Assembly (NCBI RefSeq): GCF_003337235.1
Contig: NZ_QPJC01000012.1
Location: forward strand, 1 to 64,000
DNA: 64,000 nt
From: Halopolyspora algeriensis
Lineage (GTDB): Bacteria > Actinomycetota > Actinomycetes > Mycobacteriales > Pseudonocardiaceae
Direction: 5' to 3'
A model generated the notes under the pieces. The model was not told the DNA's origin. It worked only from the letters and a program-made list of their open reading frames with translations, and did not search any database. The position numbers and the translations under genes were made by a program. This document shows, piece after piece, positions 39,401 through 47,736 of the stretch (positions are counted from its first letter, which is position 1; each line of letters begins with the position of its first letter).

Positions 39401-39633
39401 GATTTCTCGGGCAGGGCACGGCGGGCCCGGGAGACCAGCGACTGCAAGGCGTTGAGTGCCCGCGAGGGCCGATCACCGCTCCACAGCTCCTCGATGAGCA
39501 CCTCGGTGGGCACGGTGCGGTTGGGTTCCAGGGCGAGTCGGGCCAGCAGCATCCGCACCCGCTGCCCGCCGATGCGCACCGGGCTGCGGTCACCGGTCTG
39601 CAGCCGGAACGGCCCCAGCACCCCTATCAACAC
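36433..39633 (-). CDS. AfsR/SARP-type transcriptional regulator with ATPase and TPR domains
   Basis: 1066 residues. Order: OmpR-like winged helix (1-90, LLARLALEPNRTVPTEVLIEELW and ALQSLVSRARRAL), BTAD helical domain (95-240, DLHRFERLAAEG through LHLAVLRGD), a STAND/NB-ARC ATPase (about 270-560) with Walker A FGPGGAGKTRLA and Walker B LLVLDNCEHV, then TPR-like helical repeats to the end. Proteins of this design activate secondary-metabolite or primary carbon genes in actinomycetes. No biosynthetic cluster is visible in the window; the nearest partner downstream is the SLC13 transporter, 166 bases away on the same strand. GTG start with GGAG seven bases upstream. Confidence 0.9.
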   Translation of the reverse strand: MLIGVLGPFRLQTGDRSPVRIGGQRVRMLLARLALEPNRTVPTEVLIEELWSGDRPSRALNALQSLVSRARRALPEKSGPALHSDGAGYVLAVPPDEIDLHRFERLAAEGHRLLHEGETGSAAATLREALDLWRGAALVDFAEAPFAEAASARLEELRLSAWEGRIEADLLLGNDHVLVPELDALCTRYPLRERFTALRIRALAACGRQADALTAYDDLRRRLAEELGMDPSQQLQDLHLAVLRGDLGTDPQHISQHSPPRARQEQHPTPACGVPTRLSSFIGREAEIDQTRQALRGSRLVTLFGPGGAGKTRLATESAACLEGLRVLFVELAPVREDHDLPAAVLGALGIREARLLDAQPTITDVTARLVDALSLEPTLLVLDNCEHVIAAAAGLVGDLVSRCPQLRVLATSREPLALTGEKVLAVGPLGLPEAGGDPGEAAAVRLFVERAAAVRPDFALDERSTDDVVEVCRRLDGMPLAIELAAARLRAMSVRQIADRLEDRFRLLSSGNRAAMPRHRTLRAVVEWSWELLDEPERALARRLSVFAGAVDVDSITAVCAGAGLVAEEVVYVLAALVEKSLVEAVTDDRGMRYRMLETVRAYCAERLDEAGEHPGTRLAHAEHFLDLAEAGGDRIHLDDQVEWITRLDTEHDNILAALHWTVVSGDADRGVRFVAALGWYWSMTTQHTEVITRLDEVMVLPGQAPPESRAVVDLMRGFFSTSPEWASELRRAAARVRETDAMSRYRYVAIMEPMAWLLSGLPGEVECSVQRARAHPDPWVNAAGLHAHAVSAERSGDPVGGERRARAAAEAFDRVGDRWGVAQTMTSLAGFRSLRGDHAGAIEVLGKAMTSIRQLRSTEDLVPLLARTGLEKLRAGDLEGAREGLAEAGEVAKSSFPYHRVTVWCGLAEIARIGGDLDRAREDLGRAHEVVEESWLAPRPMRQMLLAFEARLCLDEGRLDRARERLATAVEMGSGAGDMPIAAMLAEQSARLLLASGEAERAVRTLGLAVAMRGMLDHGDPEVRALLADLDVAVDPQVYRRAFDSGSALAGEHAHTELARTVGV

Positions 39634-39753
39634 GGCAGCTCCATCACCACAGCAGGCCCATCGACACGCTCACCAGCTTCGCAGAGACCGGCTCGGGTAC
39701 ATCCCGGCACCGGAGAACATCCGCCACGGGAGTGCCTGCAGCGCCGGAACAGC

Positions 39754-39789
39754 AGTGGGCCCCCGCACCCGAGGGATGCGGGGGCCACT
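39754..39789 (-). terminator. Terminator after clpC
   Basis: A 13-bp stem with one bulged base (AGTGG-CCCCCGCA type arms) and a 9-base loop, 40 bases after the clpC stop and before the AfsR-like gene. Confidence 0.7.
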
Positions 39790-39829
39790 GTGTCGTACGA
39801 CCGACGTACCGGGGCTCAGCCCGTTCGGA

Positions 39830-42409
39830 TCACTCCGAGTCGGGGTTCTCCGGCGTCTCGTCCGAGCCCGCCGAACCGGAGGCACCGGAGGAACCGGCCA
39901 GGTCGACCGGCGGCGAGTCCGGCACGACCGACGGCTTGCTCTCGCTGCGGAAGACGAACTGGGCCTGGTCGTCCGAGCCTTCCTCGTTCTCCCAGCCCTC
40001 GACGTCGACGATGACGATCTGGCCGGCCTCGACCTCGCCGAACAGGATCTTCTCGGACAGCCTGTCCTCGACCTCCCGCTGGATGGTGCGACGCAGCGGC
40101 CGGGCACCCAGCACCGGGTCGAAGCCCCGCTTGGCCAGCAGGCGCTTGGCCTTGTCGGTCAGCTCGATGGACATGTCCTTGCTCTTGAGCGCGGTCTCCA
40201 CACGCCCGGCGAGCAGGTCCACCATCCGGACGATCTCTTCCTGGGTCAGCTGGTGGAAGACGATGACGTCGTCGATCCGGTTGAGGAACTCGGGCCGGAA
40301 GTGCTTCTTCATCTCCTCGTTGACCTTGGACTTCATCCGCTCGTAGTTCGACTCGGCGTCGTTACCCGCGGAGAAGCCCAGACCCACGGCCTTCGAGATG
40401 TCGGCCGTGCCGAGGTTGGAGGTGAAGATCAACACCGTGTTCTTGAAGTCCACGACACGGCCCTGACCATCGGTCAGGCGACCGTCCTCCAGCACCTGCA
40501 GAAGCGTGTTGTAGATCTCGTGGTGCGCCTTCTCGATCTCGTCGAACAGGACGACGGAGAACGGCTTGCGCCGCACCTTCTCGGTGAGCTGGCCACCCTC
40601 TTCGTAGCCGACGTACCCCGGAGGGGCACCGAACAGCCGCGAAGCGGTATAGCGGTCGTGGAACTCACCCATGTCGATCTGCACGAGCGCGTCGTCGTCA
40701 CCGAACAGGAACTCCGCCAGCGACTTGGACAGCTCGGTCTTGCCGACACCGGACGGCCCGGCGAAGATGAACGAGCCGGAGGGACGCTTCGGGTCCTTCA
40801 AGCCCGCACGCGTACGGCGGATCGCCTGGGACACGGCCTTGACCGCATCCTCCTGGCCGATGACCCGCTTGTGCAGCTCGTCCTCCATGCGCAGCAGCCT
40901 GGAGGTTTCCTCCTCGGTGAGCTTGAACACCGGAATACCGGTCCAGTTCGCCAGCACCTCGGCGATCTGCTCGTCGTCGACCTCGGCGACGACGTCGAGG
41001 TCACCGGCCTTCCACTGGGTCTCGCGCTCCTCCTTCTGGTTGAGAAGCTGCTTCTCCTCGTCCCGGAGACGCGCGGCCCGCTCGAAGTCCTGCCCGTCTA
41101 TGGAGGATTCCTTGTCCCGGCGCACCTCGGCGATCTTCTCGTCGAACTCGCGCAGGTCCGGCGGCGCGGTCATCCGACGGATCCGCATCCGCGCGCCCGC
41201 CTCGTCGAGCAGGTCGATCGCCTTGTCCGGCAGGTACCGGTCGTTGATGTAGCGGTCCGCCAGCGACGCCGAGGCCGCCAGTGCCGAGTCGGTGATCGAC
41301 ACCCGGTGGTGTGCCTCGTAGCGGTCCCGCAGACCCTTGAGGATCTCGATGGCGTGCTCCAGGGAGGGCTCACCCACCTGGATCGGCTGGAACCGACGTT
41401 CCAGCGCGGCGTCCTTCTCGACGTGCTTGCGGTACTCCTCCAGCGTGGTGGCACCGATGGTCTGCAACTCACCACGGGCCAGCATGGGCTTGAGGATGCT
41501 CGCGGCGTCGATGGCTCCCTCGGCGGCACCCGCACCGACCAGCGTGTGGATCTCGTCGATGAACAGGATGATGTCACCGCGGGTCTTGATCTCCTTGAGG
41601 ACCTTCTTGAGGCGCTCCTCGAAATCACCGCGGTAGCGGGAACCGGCGACCAGCGAGCCGAGGTCGAGGGTGTAGAGCTGCTTTTCCTTCAGCGTCTCGG
41701 GCACCTCGCCCTTGACGACCTTCTGGGCCAGCCCCTCCACGACGGCGGTCTTGCCGACACCGGCCTCGCCGATGAGCACCGGGTTGTTCTTGGTGCGCCG
41801 CGACAGGACCTGCATGATCCGCTCGATTTCCTGGTCCCGGCCGATGACCGGGTCGAGCTTGGTCTCGCGGGCGGCTTGAGTCAGGTTGCGGCCGAACTGG
41901 TCGAGAACCAGCGACGACGACGGAGTGCCCTCGCTACGGCCACCGGCCTCGGCCGGCTCCTTGCCCTGGTACCCGGACAGCAGCTGCAGTACCTGCTGAC
42001 GCACGCGGTTGAGGTCCGCACCGAGCTTGACGAGCACCTGCGCGGCCACGCCCTCGCCCTCGCGGATCAGGCCGAGCAGGATGTGCTCGGTACCGATGTA
42101 GTTGTGGCCGAGCTGCAACGCTTCACGCAGCGACAGCTCCAGCACCTTCTTGGCCCTCGGGGTGAATGGGATATGACCACTCGGAGCCTGCTGGCCCTGG
42201 CCGATGATCTCCTCGACCTGCTGGCGCACGCCTTCCAGGGCGATTCCCAGCGACTCCAGCGCCTTGGCGGCGACACCCTCACCCTCGTGGATCAAACCCA
42301 GGAGAATGTGCTCGGTGCCGATGTAGTTGTGGTTGAGCATCCTGGCCTCTTCCTGGGCCAGGACGACCACCCGCCTCGCGCGGTCGGTGAACCTCTCGAA
42401 CATTCGCAC
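39830..42409 (-). CDS. clpC: Hsp100 unfoldase ClpC (ATP-dependent Clp protease ATP-binding subunit)
   Basis: 859 residues. Two ClpN repeats at the N-terminus ([20 protein letters not shown], then a repeat starting near residue 80), AAA domain 1 with Walker [10 protein letters not shown], a UVR/middle domain ([18 protein letters not shown]), AAA domain 2 with GPSGVGKTE, and the hydrophobic ClpP-docking loop region near the end. An acidic tail closes the chain. It unfolds substrates for ClpP and is essential in mycobacteria. ATG start. A terminator follows. Confidence 0.97.
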   Translation of the reverse strand: MRMFERFTDRARRVVVLAQEEARMLNHNYIGTEHILLGLIHEGEGVAAKALESLGIALEGVRQQVEEIIGQGQQAPSGHIPFTPRAKKVLELSLREALQLGHNYIGTEHILLGLIREGEGVAAQVLVKLGADLNRVRQQVLQLLSGYQGKEPAEAGGRSEGTPSSSLVLDQFGRNLTQAARETKLDPVIGRDQEIERIMQVLSRRTKNNPVLIGEAGVGKTAVVEGLAQKVVKGEVPETLKEKQLYTLDLGSLVAGSRYRGDFEERLKKVLKEIKTRGDIILFIDEIHTLVGAGAAEGAIDAASILKPMLARGELQTIGATTLEEYRKHVEKDAALERRFQPIQVGEPSLEHAIEILKGLRDRYEAHHRVSITDSALAASASLADRYINDRYLPDKAIDLLDEAGARMRIRRMTAPPDLREFDEKIAEVRRDKESSIDGQDFERAARLRDEEKQLLNQKEERETQWKAGDLDVVAEVDDEQIAEVLANWTGIPVFKLTEEETSRLLRMEDELHKRVIGQEDAVKAVSQAIRRTRAGLKDPKRPSGSFIFAGPSGVGKTELSKSLAEFLFGDDDALVQIDMGEFHDRYTASRLFGAPPGYVGYEEGGQLTEKVRRKPFSVVLFDEIEKAHHEIYNTLLQVLEDGRLTDGQGRVVDFKNTVLIFTSNLGTADISKAVGLGFSAGNDAESNYERMKSKVNEEMKKHFRPEFLNRIDDVIVFHQLTQEEIVRMVDLLAGRVETALKSKDMSIELTDKAKRLLAKRGFDPVLGARPLRRTIQREVEDRLSEKILFGEVEAGQIVIVDVEGWENEEGSDDQAQFVFRSESKPSVVPDSPPVDLAGSSGASGSAGSDETPENPDSE

Positions 42410-42735
42410 TCCCTGACTGCTGCGCCGGCGGTCTCGTACCGGGCACGGCCCCTGATCACGCCGATGCCCGCGATGGGTTCAGCACTCTGTGGCCCACTGT
42501 AGTAGCTGCGGGGCCTTCCGGGCCTTTCCGGCTGGCAGTCTGCTGTTCACGTGGTTGTATTACTTCGGGTGCAACAAAGCCCTGACCTGCGACATTCCGC
42601 CGTCGAACGCCTGAGGGGGCCCTGTCCGCCCAGCGCGAACAGGGTGGCTGCTTCCCCGATTCGCACGGCGAAAGGTCGCTGTGGCGGGGCGGCGGCGGTC
42701 GGCGCGGCCCCGGGCGGCCCGGTACTGCCCGCCGG
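42410..42735. other. Intergenic region between siderophore ATPase and clpC
   Basis: 326 bases with no supported gene, holding the clpC promoter (minus strand). A weak 6-bp hairpin CCCTGT/ACAGGG (42620-42644) may end the siderophore operon. TTCGCACGGCGAA at 42660-42672 is a short palindrome, but its spacing differs from a ClgR site. Confidence 0.35.
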
Positions 42736-43707
42736 TTACGCGGACCCGCCCGTGCGGCGCCCGCCGACGGGCACGACCATGGGCGTGCCCACCACGGGAT
42801 CGGCGATCACACGCGCACGCAGCTCGAACACGTCGGCGAGCAGTTCCTCGGTGAGCACCTCGTGCGGTCGCCCCTCGGCCACGACCGCACCGTCCTTCAT
42901 CGCCACCAGCCGGTCGACGTAGCGGGCGGCAAGGTTCAGATCGTGCAGCACCATCACCACGGTACGCCCGATTTCGTCGTGCAACCGTCCGATGAGGTCC
43001 AGCACATCCACCTGGTGGGACAGATCCAGGTAGGTCGTCGGTTCGTCGAGCAGGAGCAGGTCGGTGCCCTGGGCCAGCGCCATCGACAGCCACGCTCGCT
43101 GGCGCTGTCCGCCGGAGAGCTCGTCGACCGCCCGCTCGGCCAATTCCGTGATCCCCGTCATCGCCAGCGCCTCGGCCACCGCCGTCTCGTCCCGCGAGGA
43201 CCATTGCCGGTACCAGGCCTGATGAGGGTGTCTTCCGCGCGCGACGAGGTCGGCGACGCTGAGCCCCTCGGGAGCCGCCGGTGACTGGGGCAGCAACCCG
43301 AGGGTGCGGGCGACCTCCTTGCTCGACATCTTGTGAATCCGTCCGCCGTCGAGCAGCACGCTTCCTCGATCCGGCCGCATCAGGCGGCCCAGCGCGCGCA
43401 GCAGGGTCGACTTGCCGCACCCGTTCGGGCCGATGACACCGGTGATGGTGCCGTCGACGACGTCGAGGTCCAGGCCGTCGACGACCACCTGCTCGCCGTA
43501 GGACAGGCGGAGGTCTCTGGCCCGCAGGCGCTGCGACTGCTGCTCGACGTCGTCGGCCGCGGCCGACCTGCCGCGGGTGATCACGTCGGTCCGCGCCGTG
43601 GCTGCGGCTTCGTCCGGAGCCGAGGATCCGACGGGGTGGCCCGGGTCTGCCGGAGCTTCGTCGCCCTCTGTGGCCACGGTCTGCCTCGACGTGTGCGATG
43701 CGGTCAC
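42736..43707 (-). CDS. Iron-siderophore ABC transporter ATP-binding protein
   Basis: 323 residues; the first 60 are a disordered Ala/Thr/Asp-rich extension. The rest is a FecE/FepC-type ATPase: GPNGCGKST, LLPQSPAAPEGLSVADLVARGR, DELSGGQRQRAWLSMALAQ, LLLLDEPTTYLD and VMVLHDLNLAARY. It energises uptake of ferric siderophores. GTG start with GGGAGG upstream overlaps the permease stop. Third gene of an iron-controlled operon that begins at 45901. Confidence 0.92.
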   Translation of the reverse strand: MTASHTSRQTVATEGDEAPADPGHPVGSSAPDEAAATARTDVITRGRSAAADDVEQQSQRLRARDLRLSYGEQVVVDGLDLDVVDGTITGVIGPNGCGKSTLLRALGRLMRPDRGSVLLDGGRIHKMSSKEVARTLGLLPQSPAAPEGLSVADLVARGRHPHQAWYRQWSSRDETAVAEALAMTGITELAERAVDELSGGQRQRAWLSMALAQGTDLLLLDEPTTYLDLSHQVDVLDLIGRLHDEIGRTVVMVLHDLNLAARYVDRLVAMKDGAVVAEGRPHEVLTEELLADVFELRARVIADPVVGTPMVVPVGGRRTGGSA

Positions 43708-44810
43708 GTGCGAACCTCCCGGTACCGGTGAACGAGCAGGTAGATCAGGTATGGCGCGCCGAGAACCGCCGTGATGACCCCCACCGGCAGTTCGAGGGTG
43801 CCGAACGCCGTGCGCGAGATGACATCGGCACCGAGCACCAGCGTCGCGCCCAGCACCATCGACGCCAGCAGGGGCGGCCGTGCCGTGCCCGAAAGTCGCA
43901 GCGCGATCTGCGGCGTGGCCAGGGCGACGAAGGCGATCGGGCCGGCCGCCGCCGTGGCCAGCGAGGCCAGCACGGCCGCGGCCAGCAGGAACACGCTGCG
44001 GGAAAAGGTCACGCGGACACCGAGCCCGCGCATCGTGTCGTCGTCGAACTGCAGCGCGCCGAGAGCGTGGGCTCCGACGAGGACCACCGGGACGAGCACG
44101 GCCAGTGCCAGCCCCACCGGCACGGCATTCTCCCAGCCCCGCGCGTTGAGGCTGCCGGTCAGCCACACCATCGCCCGGCCCGCTTGCTGCACGTTGTCGA
44201 GCGTGAGCAGCCAGAGGGTCGTATTGACGGCCAGCGCGTTCACTCCGACACCGACCAGCACCAGCCGAAACGAGTCCACACCGCTGCGGTAGGCCAGCAG
44301 GTGCAGCAGAAGCCCGGAGAGGACCCCGCCCAGCAGGGCGACGACCGGCAGTCCGACCGAGGCGATCAGACCGCTGACGCTGCCCAGGGTGCCGCCGAGC
44401 ACGATCACGGCCGTGGCCGCGGCTCCCGCCCCGCTGGTGATGCCGAGCAGGTCCGGGCTGGCCAGCGGATTGCGGATGACGGCCTGCATCAGTGCCCCGG
44501 CCAGACCGAGCGCAGCCCCGACCAACAACCCGGTCAGCGAGCGGGGCAACCGCAACTGCATGATCACGATCCGCGCGCCACCGTCACCACCCCCGACCAG
44601 GGTGCGTAGCACCCCGAGCGGGGTGATCGGATACTCCCCGAGGGCCAGGTTGCAGGTGAACCCCACCAGCAGCACCACCAGACCGCCGAGCAGCACCAGC
44701 AGCGGCCGCAGGCGCAACACCCCCGAGACGGGCCCCAGGCGCAGCGGCGCGCGGGTGGGCACCGTCACGCGCTCGCCATTCCCCTTCGCGGTGTCCAGGA
44801 CCCCGGTCAC
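43704..44810 (-). CDS. Iron-siderophore ABC transporter permease (FecD type)
   Basis: 368 residues with about ten TM helices. FecCD signatures: RLPRSLTGLLVGAALGLAGALMQAVIRNPLASPDLLGITSGA, AGPIAFVALATPQIAL and LELPVGVITAVLGAPYLIYLL. (Longer signature spans residues about 80-125.) Forms a heterodimeric pore with the product of the gene at 44807. GTG start overlaps the stop of that gene; its own stop overlaps the ATPase start. Confidence 0.92.
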   Translation of the reverse strand: MTGVLDTAKGNGERVTVPTRAPLRLGPVSGVLRLRPLLVLLGGLVVLLVGFTCNLALGEYPITPLGVLRTLVGGGDGGARIVIMQLRLPRSLTGLLVGAALGLAGALMQAVIRNPLASPDLLGITSGAGAAATAVIVLGGTLGSVSGLIASVGLPVVALLGGVLSGLLLHLLAYRSGVDSFRLVLVGVGVNALAVNTTLWLLTLDNVQQAGRAMVWLTGSLNARGWENAVPVGLALAVLVPVVLVGAHALGALQFDDDTMRGLGVRVTFSRSVFLLAAAVLASLATAAAGPIAFVALATPQIALRLSGTARPPLLASMVLGATLVLGADVISRTAFGTLELPVGVITAVLGAPYLIYLLVHRYREVRT

Positions 44811-45901
44811 AACCGCACCAACTTCCTCCGGCGCACGAGCGCGATGAAGAAGGGCGCACCGACCATCGCCAGCATGACGCCCACCTGGATCTCCGAGGGC
44901 CGGGCGACGATGCGCCCGACGATGTCGGCCAGCAACACCAGGCACGACCCCATCAACGCCGAGAACGGCAGCAGCCAGCGATGGTCCGCGCCGGCGAGGA
45001 AGCGGGCGACGTGCGGGACGATGAGACCGACGAAGCCGATCGGCCCGCACATCGCGACCGCGCTGCCGACGAGCACGGCGATCGCCGCGATACCCGCTGC
45101 CCGGGACCACCCCACGTGGTGGCCCAGCGAGCGCGCGACGTCCTCGCCGAGCGAGAGGGCGTTGAGCCCGGCAGCGTTGGCCAGCCCCAGCACGAGACCG
45201 AACAGCAGGAACGGCAGGACCTGCCAGATGAGCGCGGTGTCGGTGACGGCGATCGAGCCGACCTTCCAGAACCGGTAGGTGTCCAGGCTCTGCCGGTCGA
45301 GCAGCACCAGCGCGGAAGTGACGGCCTGCAGCAGGGCACTGATCGCCGCACCGGCCAGGGCCAGGGCGACCGGGGTGGCCCCGCCCCGACCGATGGATCC
45401 CACCGCGAAGACGGCCAGGGCAGCCAGCAGTGCCCCACCGAAACTGAACCAGATGAAGCCGAGCATGGTGGTGATTCCCAGGGTGAACACCGCCAGCACC
45501 ACGGCCAGGCCCGCACCCTGCGTGATACCGAGGATGCTCGGAGCGGCGATCGGGTTGCGCGTGTGTCCCTGCAGCAGCGCTCCCGCGAGCCCCAGCGCGG
45601 CGCCCGCCAGCACGCCTGCCCACGTCCGCGGAAGACGCAAATCGTGAATGACGATCCCGTTCGCGGTGTCCGGGTGCCACAGCGCGGTCCACACCTCGGC
45701 GGGCGGGATGAGCTTCGCCCCGATCAGCAGGCTCAGCAGAGCACTCAGCACGAGCAGGGCGGCAAGGGCTCCGAGACCGGCCAACCTCCTGCGACGCCGC
45801 GCGGCGATCCCGTCCTCGTCGGGCGTTCCCGCGAGCGGATCCGCATCCGCGCGGTCAGCATCCGGCCGGTGAGGGTCGCCCACCGTGACACTGCGACTCA
45901 C
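44807..45901 (-). CDS. Iron-siderophore ABC transporter permease (FecC type)
   Basis: 364 residues. A charged N-terminus of about 45 residues, then about ten TM helices with LRLPRTWAGVLAGAALGLAG, RNPIAAPSILGITQGAG, CGPIGFVGLIVPHVAR and PSEIQVGVMLAMVGAPFF. First gene of the minus-strand operon. GTG at 45901 has GGGAGTG just upstream and is preferred over an ATG 24 bases before. Two overlapping iron boxes lie 35-68 bases upstream, between this gene and the divergent binding protein. Confidence 0.92.
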   Translation of the reverse strand: MSRSVTVGDPHRPDADRADADPLAGTPDEDGIAARRRRRLAGLGALAALLVLSALLSLLIGAKLIPPAEVWTALWHPDTANGIVIHDLRLPRTWAGVLAGAALGLAGALLQGHTRNPIAAPSILGITQGAGLAVVLAVFTLGITTMLGFIWFSFGGALLAALAVFAVGSIGRGGATPVALALAGAAISALLQAVTSALVLLDRQSLDTYRFWKVGSIAVTDTALIWQVLPFLLFGLVLGLANAAGLNALSLGEDVARSLGHHVGWSRAAGIAAIAVLVGSAVAMCGPIGFVGLIVPHVARFLAGADHRWLLPFSALMGSCLVLLADIVGRIVARPSEIQVGVMLAMVGAPFFIALVRRRKLVRL

Positions 45902-45935
45902 ACCGCACTCCCTTTTGCCGGACACCGTCGTTCAC

Positions 45936-45954
45936 TTAGGTTAGCCCCACCTAG
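45936..45954. promoter_or_regulatory. IdeR/DtxR iron box 1
   Basis: TTAGGTTAGCCCCACCTAG matches 14-15 of 19 bases of the mycobacterial IdeR consensus TTAGGTTAGGCTAACCTAA (consensus from memory). The site is nearer the permease operon. Iron-loaded IdeR/DtxR should repress here. Confidence 0.8.
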
Positions 45955-45969
45955 GTTAGGACAACCTAA
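45951..45969. promoter_or_regulatory. IdeR/DtxR iron box 2, overlapping box 1
   Basis: CTAGGTTAGGACAACCTAA matches 16 of 19 consensus bases. It overlaps box 1 by four bases and ends 27 bases before the start of the binding-protein gene. Two dimers on adjacent faces of DNA could control both divergent promoters. Confidence 0.85.
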
Positions 45970-45996
45970 GGTCTACGGAAACAGGGAGGGACACGG

Positions 45997-46989
45997 ATGT
46001 CCACATTCGGACGCCTGCGGAGGGCTGCCACGCGCGCGATGGCGGTCGGGGCGGCGTGCGGGCTCGCCACACTGGGAGTCACCGCGTGCGGCACGGAAGA
46101 ACAGGCACCGGCACAGTCCGGTGGTGACACGCGCGTGGTCGAACACGCGATGGGCAAGACTCCGATCACCGGAAAGCCCCAGCGCATCGTCACTCTGGAC
46201 GCCACGTTCACCAGTGCCGTCATGGCGCTGGACAGCCAGGTCGTCGGATACACGACCTTCGGCGGGCGCAAGGAACTCCCGGAGTACCTCGGGAAGGACC
46301 GACAGACATACGGAGCGCAAGCGCAGTGGGTCGGCAGTCTGTCCAACCCCAACCTGGAAAAGATCGTCCAGCTCGATCCCGACCTGATCCTGTCGGCGAA
46401 GGTGCGCCACGAGCAGCTTTACGAGCAGCTCTCCGAAATTGCCCCTACCGTGTTCAGCCAAACCACCGGCGGAACCTGGAAAGAAAACCTGCTGCTGACC
46501 GGCCGCGCTCTCGGAAAGGCCGGCCTCGCCGAGCGCAAGCTCGACGCCTACGAGCAGCGCGCGAAAACCGTCGGTGACAACGTCCGCAACGCACTCGGCC
46601 GGAACCCGACGATGTCCATCGTTCGATTTGCCGGAGAACCCACGGTTCGGCTCTACACGAAGGAGTCGTTCCCCGGAATCGTACAAAGCGACACCGGTCT
46701 CGCCCGCCCGGAGGGACAACCCACCACCGACGGCATCGCGGTGAACCTGAGTCAGGAAAGAATCCTGGAACTGGATGCCGACCACATCTTCATCACCGTC
46801 TACCCGGACAAGGCCGGCGACGCCGCCGAGACGCGGAACGCCTTCCGGTCGAATCCGCTCTGGAACAAACTCACCGGCGAGAAACACACGGTCAACGACA
46901 TCACCTGGATGACCTCGGTGGGATTGCACGGCGCCCACGCGATCCTGGATGACATCGCCACCACATTCGGGGTCGATCCGGCTCGGTGA
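45997..46989 (+). CDS. Iron-siderophore substrate-binding lipoprotein
   Basis: 330 residues. Basic, hydrophobic leader ending in the lipobox GVTACG, then a FecB/FhuD-type fold: QRIVTLDATFTSAVMALDSQVVGYT, NLEKIVQLDPDLILS, a long connecting helix and TSVGLHGAHAILDDIATTF at the end. It captures the ferric siderophore and hands it to the permeases. ATG has GGGAGGG eight bases upstream. Divergent from the permease operon with the iron boxes between them. Confidence 0.92.
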   Translation: MSTFGRLRRAATRAMAVGAACGLATLGVTACGTEEQAPAQSGGDTRVVEHAMGKTPITGKPQRIVTLDATFTSAVMALDSQVVGYTTFGGRKELPEYLGKDRQTYGAQAQWVGSLSNPNLEKIVQLDPDLILSAKVRHEQLYEQLSEIAPTVFSQTTGGTWKENLLLTGRALGKAGLAERKLDAYEQRAKTVGDNVRNALGRNPTMSIVRFAGEPTVRLYTKESFPGIVQSDTGLARPEGQPTTDGIAVNLSQERILELDADHIFITVYPDKAGDAAETRNAFRSNPLWNKLTGEKHTVNDITWMTSVGLHGAHAILDDIATTFGVDPAR

Positions 46990-46995
46990 GACAGC

Positions 46996-47038
46996 GGCAC
47001 GGTGCGCCTCGAGGTTTCCGTCTCGAGCGCACCGTGCC
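46996..47038. terminator. Bidirectional hairpin, binding protein / lsr2
   Basis: A long stem of about 17 pairs with one bulged C (46996-47013 with 47022-47038) directly after the binding-protein stop and 52 bases beyond the lsr2 stop. Confidence 0.75.
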
Positions 47039-47089
47039 CGGAGAAGGCGTCCGGCCCGCTGCAGGATGGGCAGCCGCTGTGGCCGGGAA

Positions 47090-47443
47090 TCAGTGTGCCT
47101 TGTGATACTGCTCGACGATGTCGGCCGGGATGCGACCGCGGTCGGAGACCTTCAGCCCCCGCTTCCGGGCCCATTCCCGGATCGCCTGATTCTGCTCACG
47201 ATCCGCACTGGTCGGCCCACTGGAAGCACGCGAGGAGGACCCGCTCTTCGGGCCCGGCTTCTTGCGGCCACCCGCACGGCGGGCGCTGGACACGAAGTTA
47301 CCCAGGGCATCGCGCAGCTCGGCCGCATTGTCGTTGGAAAGGTCGATCTGGTACGACACACCATCCAACGCGAACTCGACGGTCTCGTCCGCCTGTCCTC
47401 CGTCCAAGTCGTCGACCAGGGTGACCGTAACTTTCTGCGCCAT
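47090..47443 (-). CDS. lsr2: Nucleoid-associated protein Lsr2
   Basis: 117 residues. N-terminal dimerisation domain ([28 protein letters not shown] region, residues 1-60), flexible basic linker with [10 protein letters not shown], and C-terminal DNA-binding domain [26 protein letters not shown], whose RGR is the AT-hook-like loop that enters the minor groove. Lsr2 silences AT-rich and horizontally acquired DNA. ATG start. lysS lies upstream on the same strand as in mycobacteria, with a 293-base gap that holds the promoter. Confidence 0.95.
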   Translation of the reverse strand: MAQKVTVTLVDDLDGGQADETVEFALDGVSYQIDLSNDNAAELRDALGNFVSSARRAGGRKKPGPKSGSSSRASSGPTSADREQNQAIREWARKRGLKVSDRGRIPADIVEQYHKAH

Positions 47444-47736
47444 CTTCGAAATCCTTCCCGAGTACTCCCACAGCGGGACGGTGACCGGTCATCGCTCCTC
47501 CGGCCATCGGGCCTGAGGCCGGGATCGCCAAGACCGGCGTTCATCCGACATCGAAGCGTCACCGAAGAGGTGAATAACCTGTCACCGAACCATTCTCTCG
47601 GTCAGGTTAGCGCAGTAACGCTCTTTGCGCACTCACCGGGTAGAAAACCCACCGACGTTGCCGCTCGAGTGGGTTCTCTCTTACCCGCTGCCGTGTCCTT
47701 TGTTCCCGATCGGCGAAGAGTCCCGAGAGGGGAAGG

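Noticed and set aside
39137-42502. An 1121-codon plus-strand frame across clpC
   Set aside because: ClpC motifs are unambiguous on the minus strand; the plus frame is its shadow.
42660-42672. TTCGCACGGCGAA as a ClgR operator for clpC
   Set aside because: ClgR sites as I know them have CGC and GCG five bases apart; here the spacing is three and the site is about 250 bases from the clpC start.
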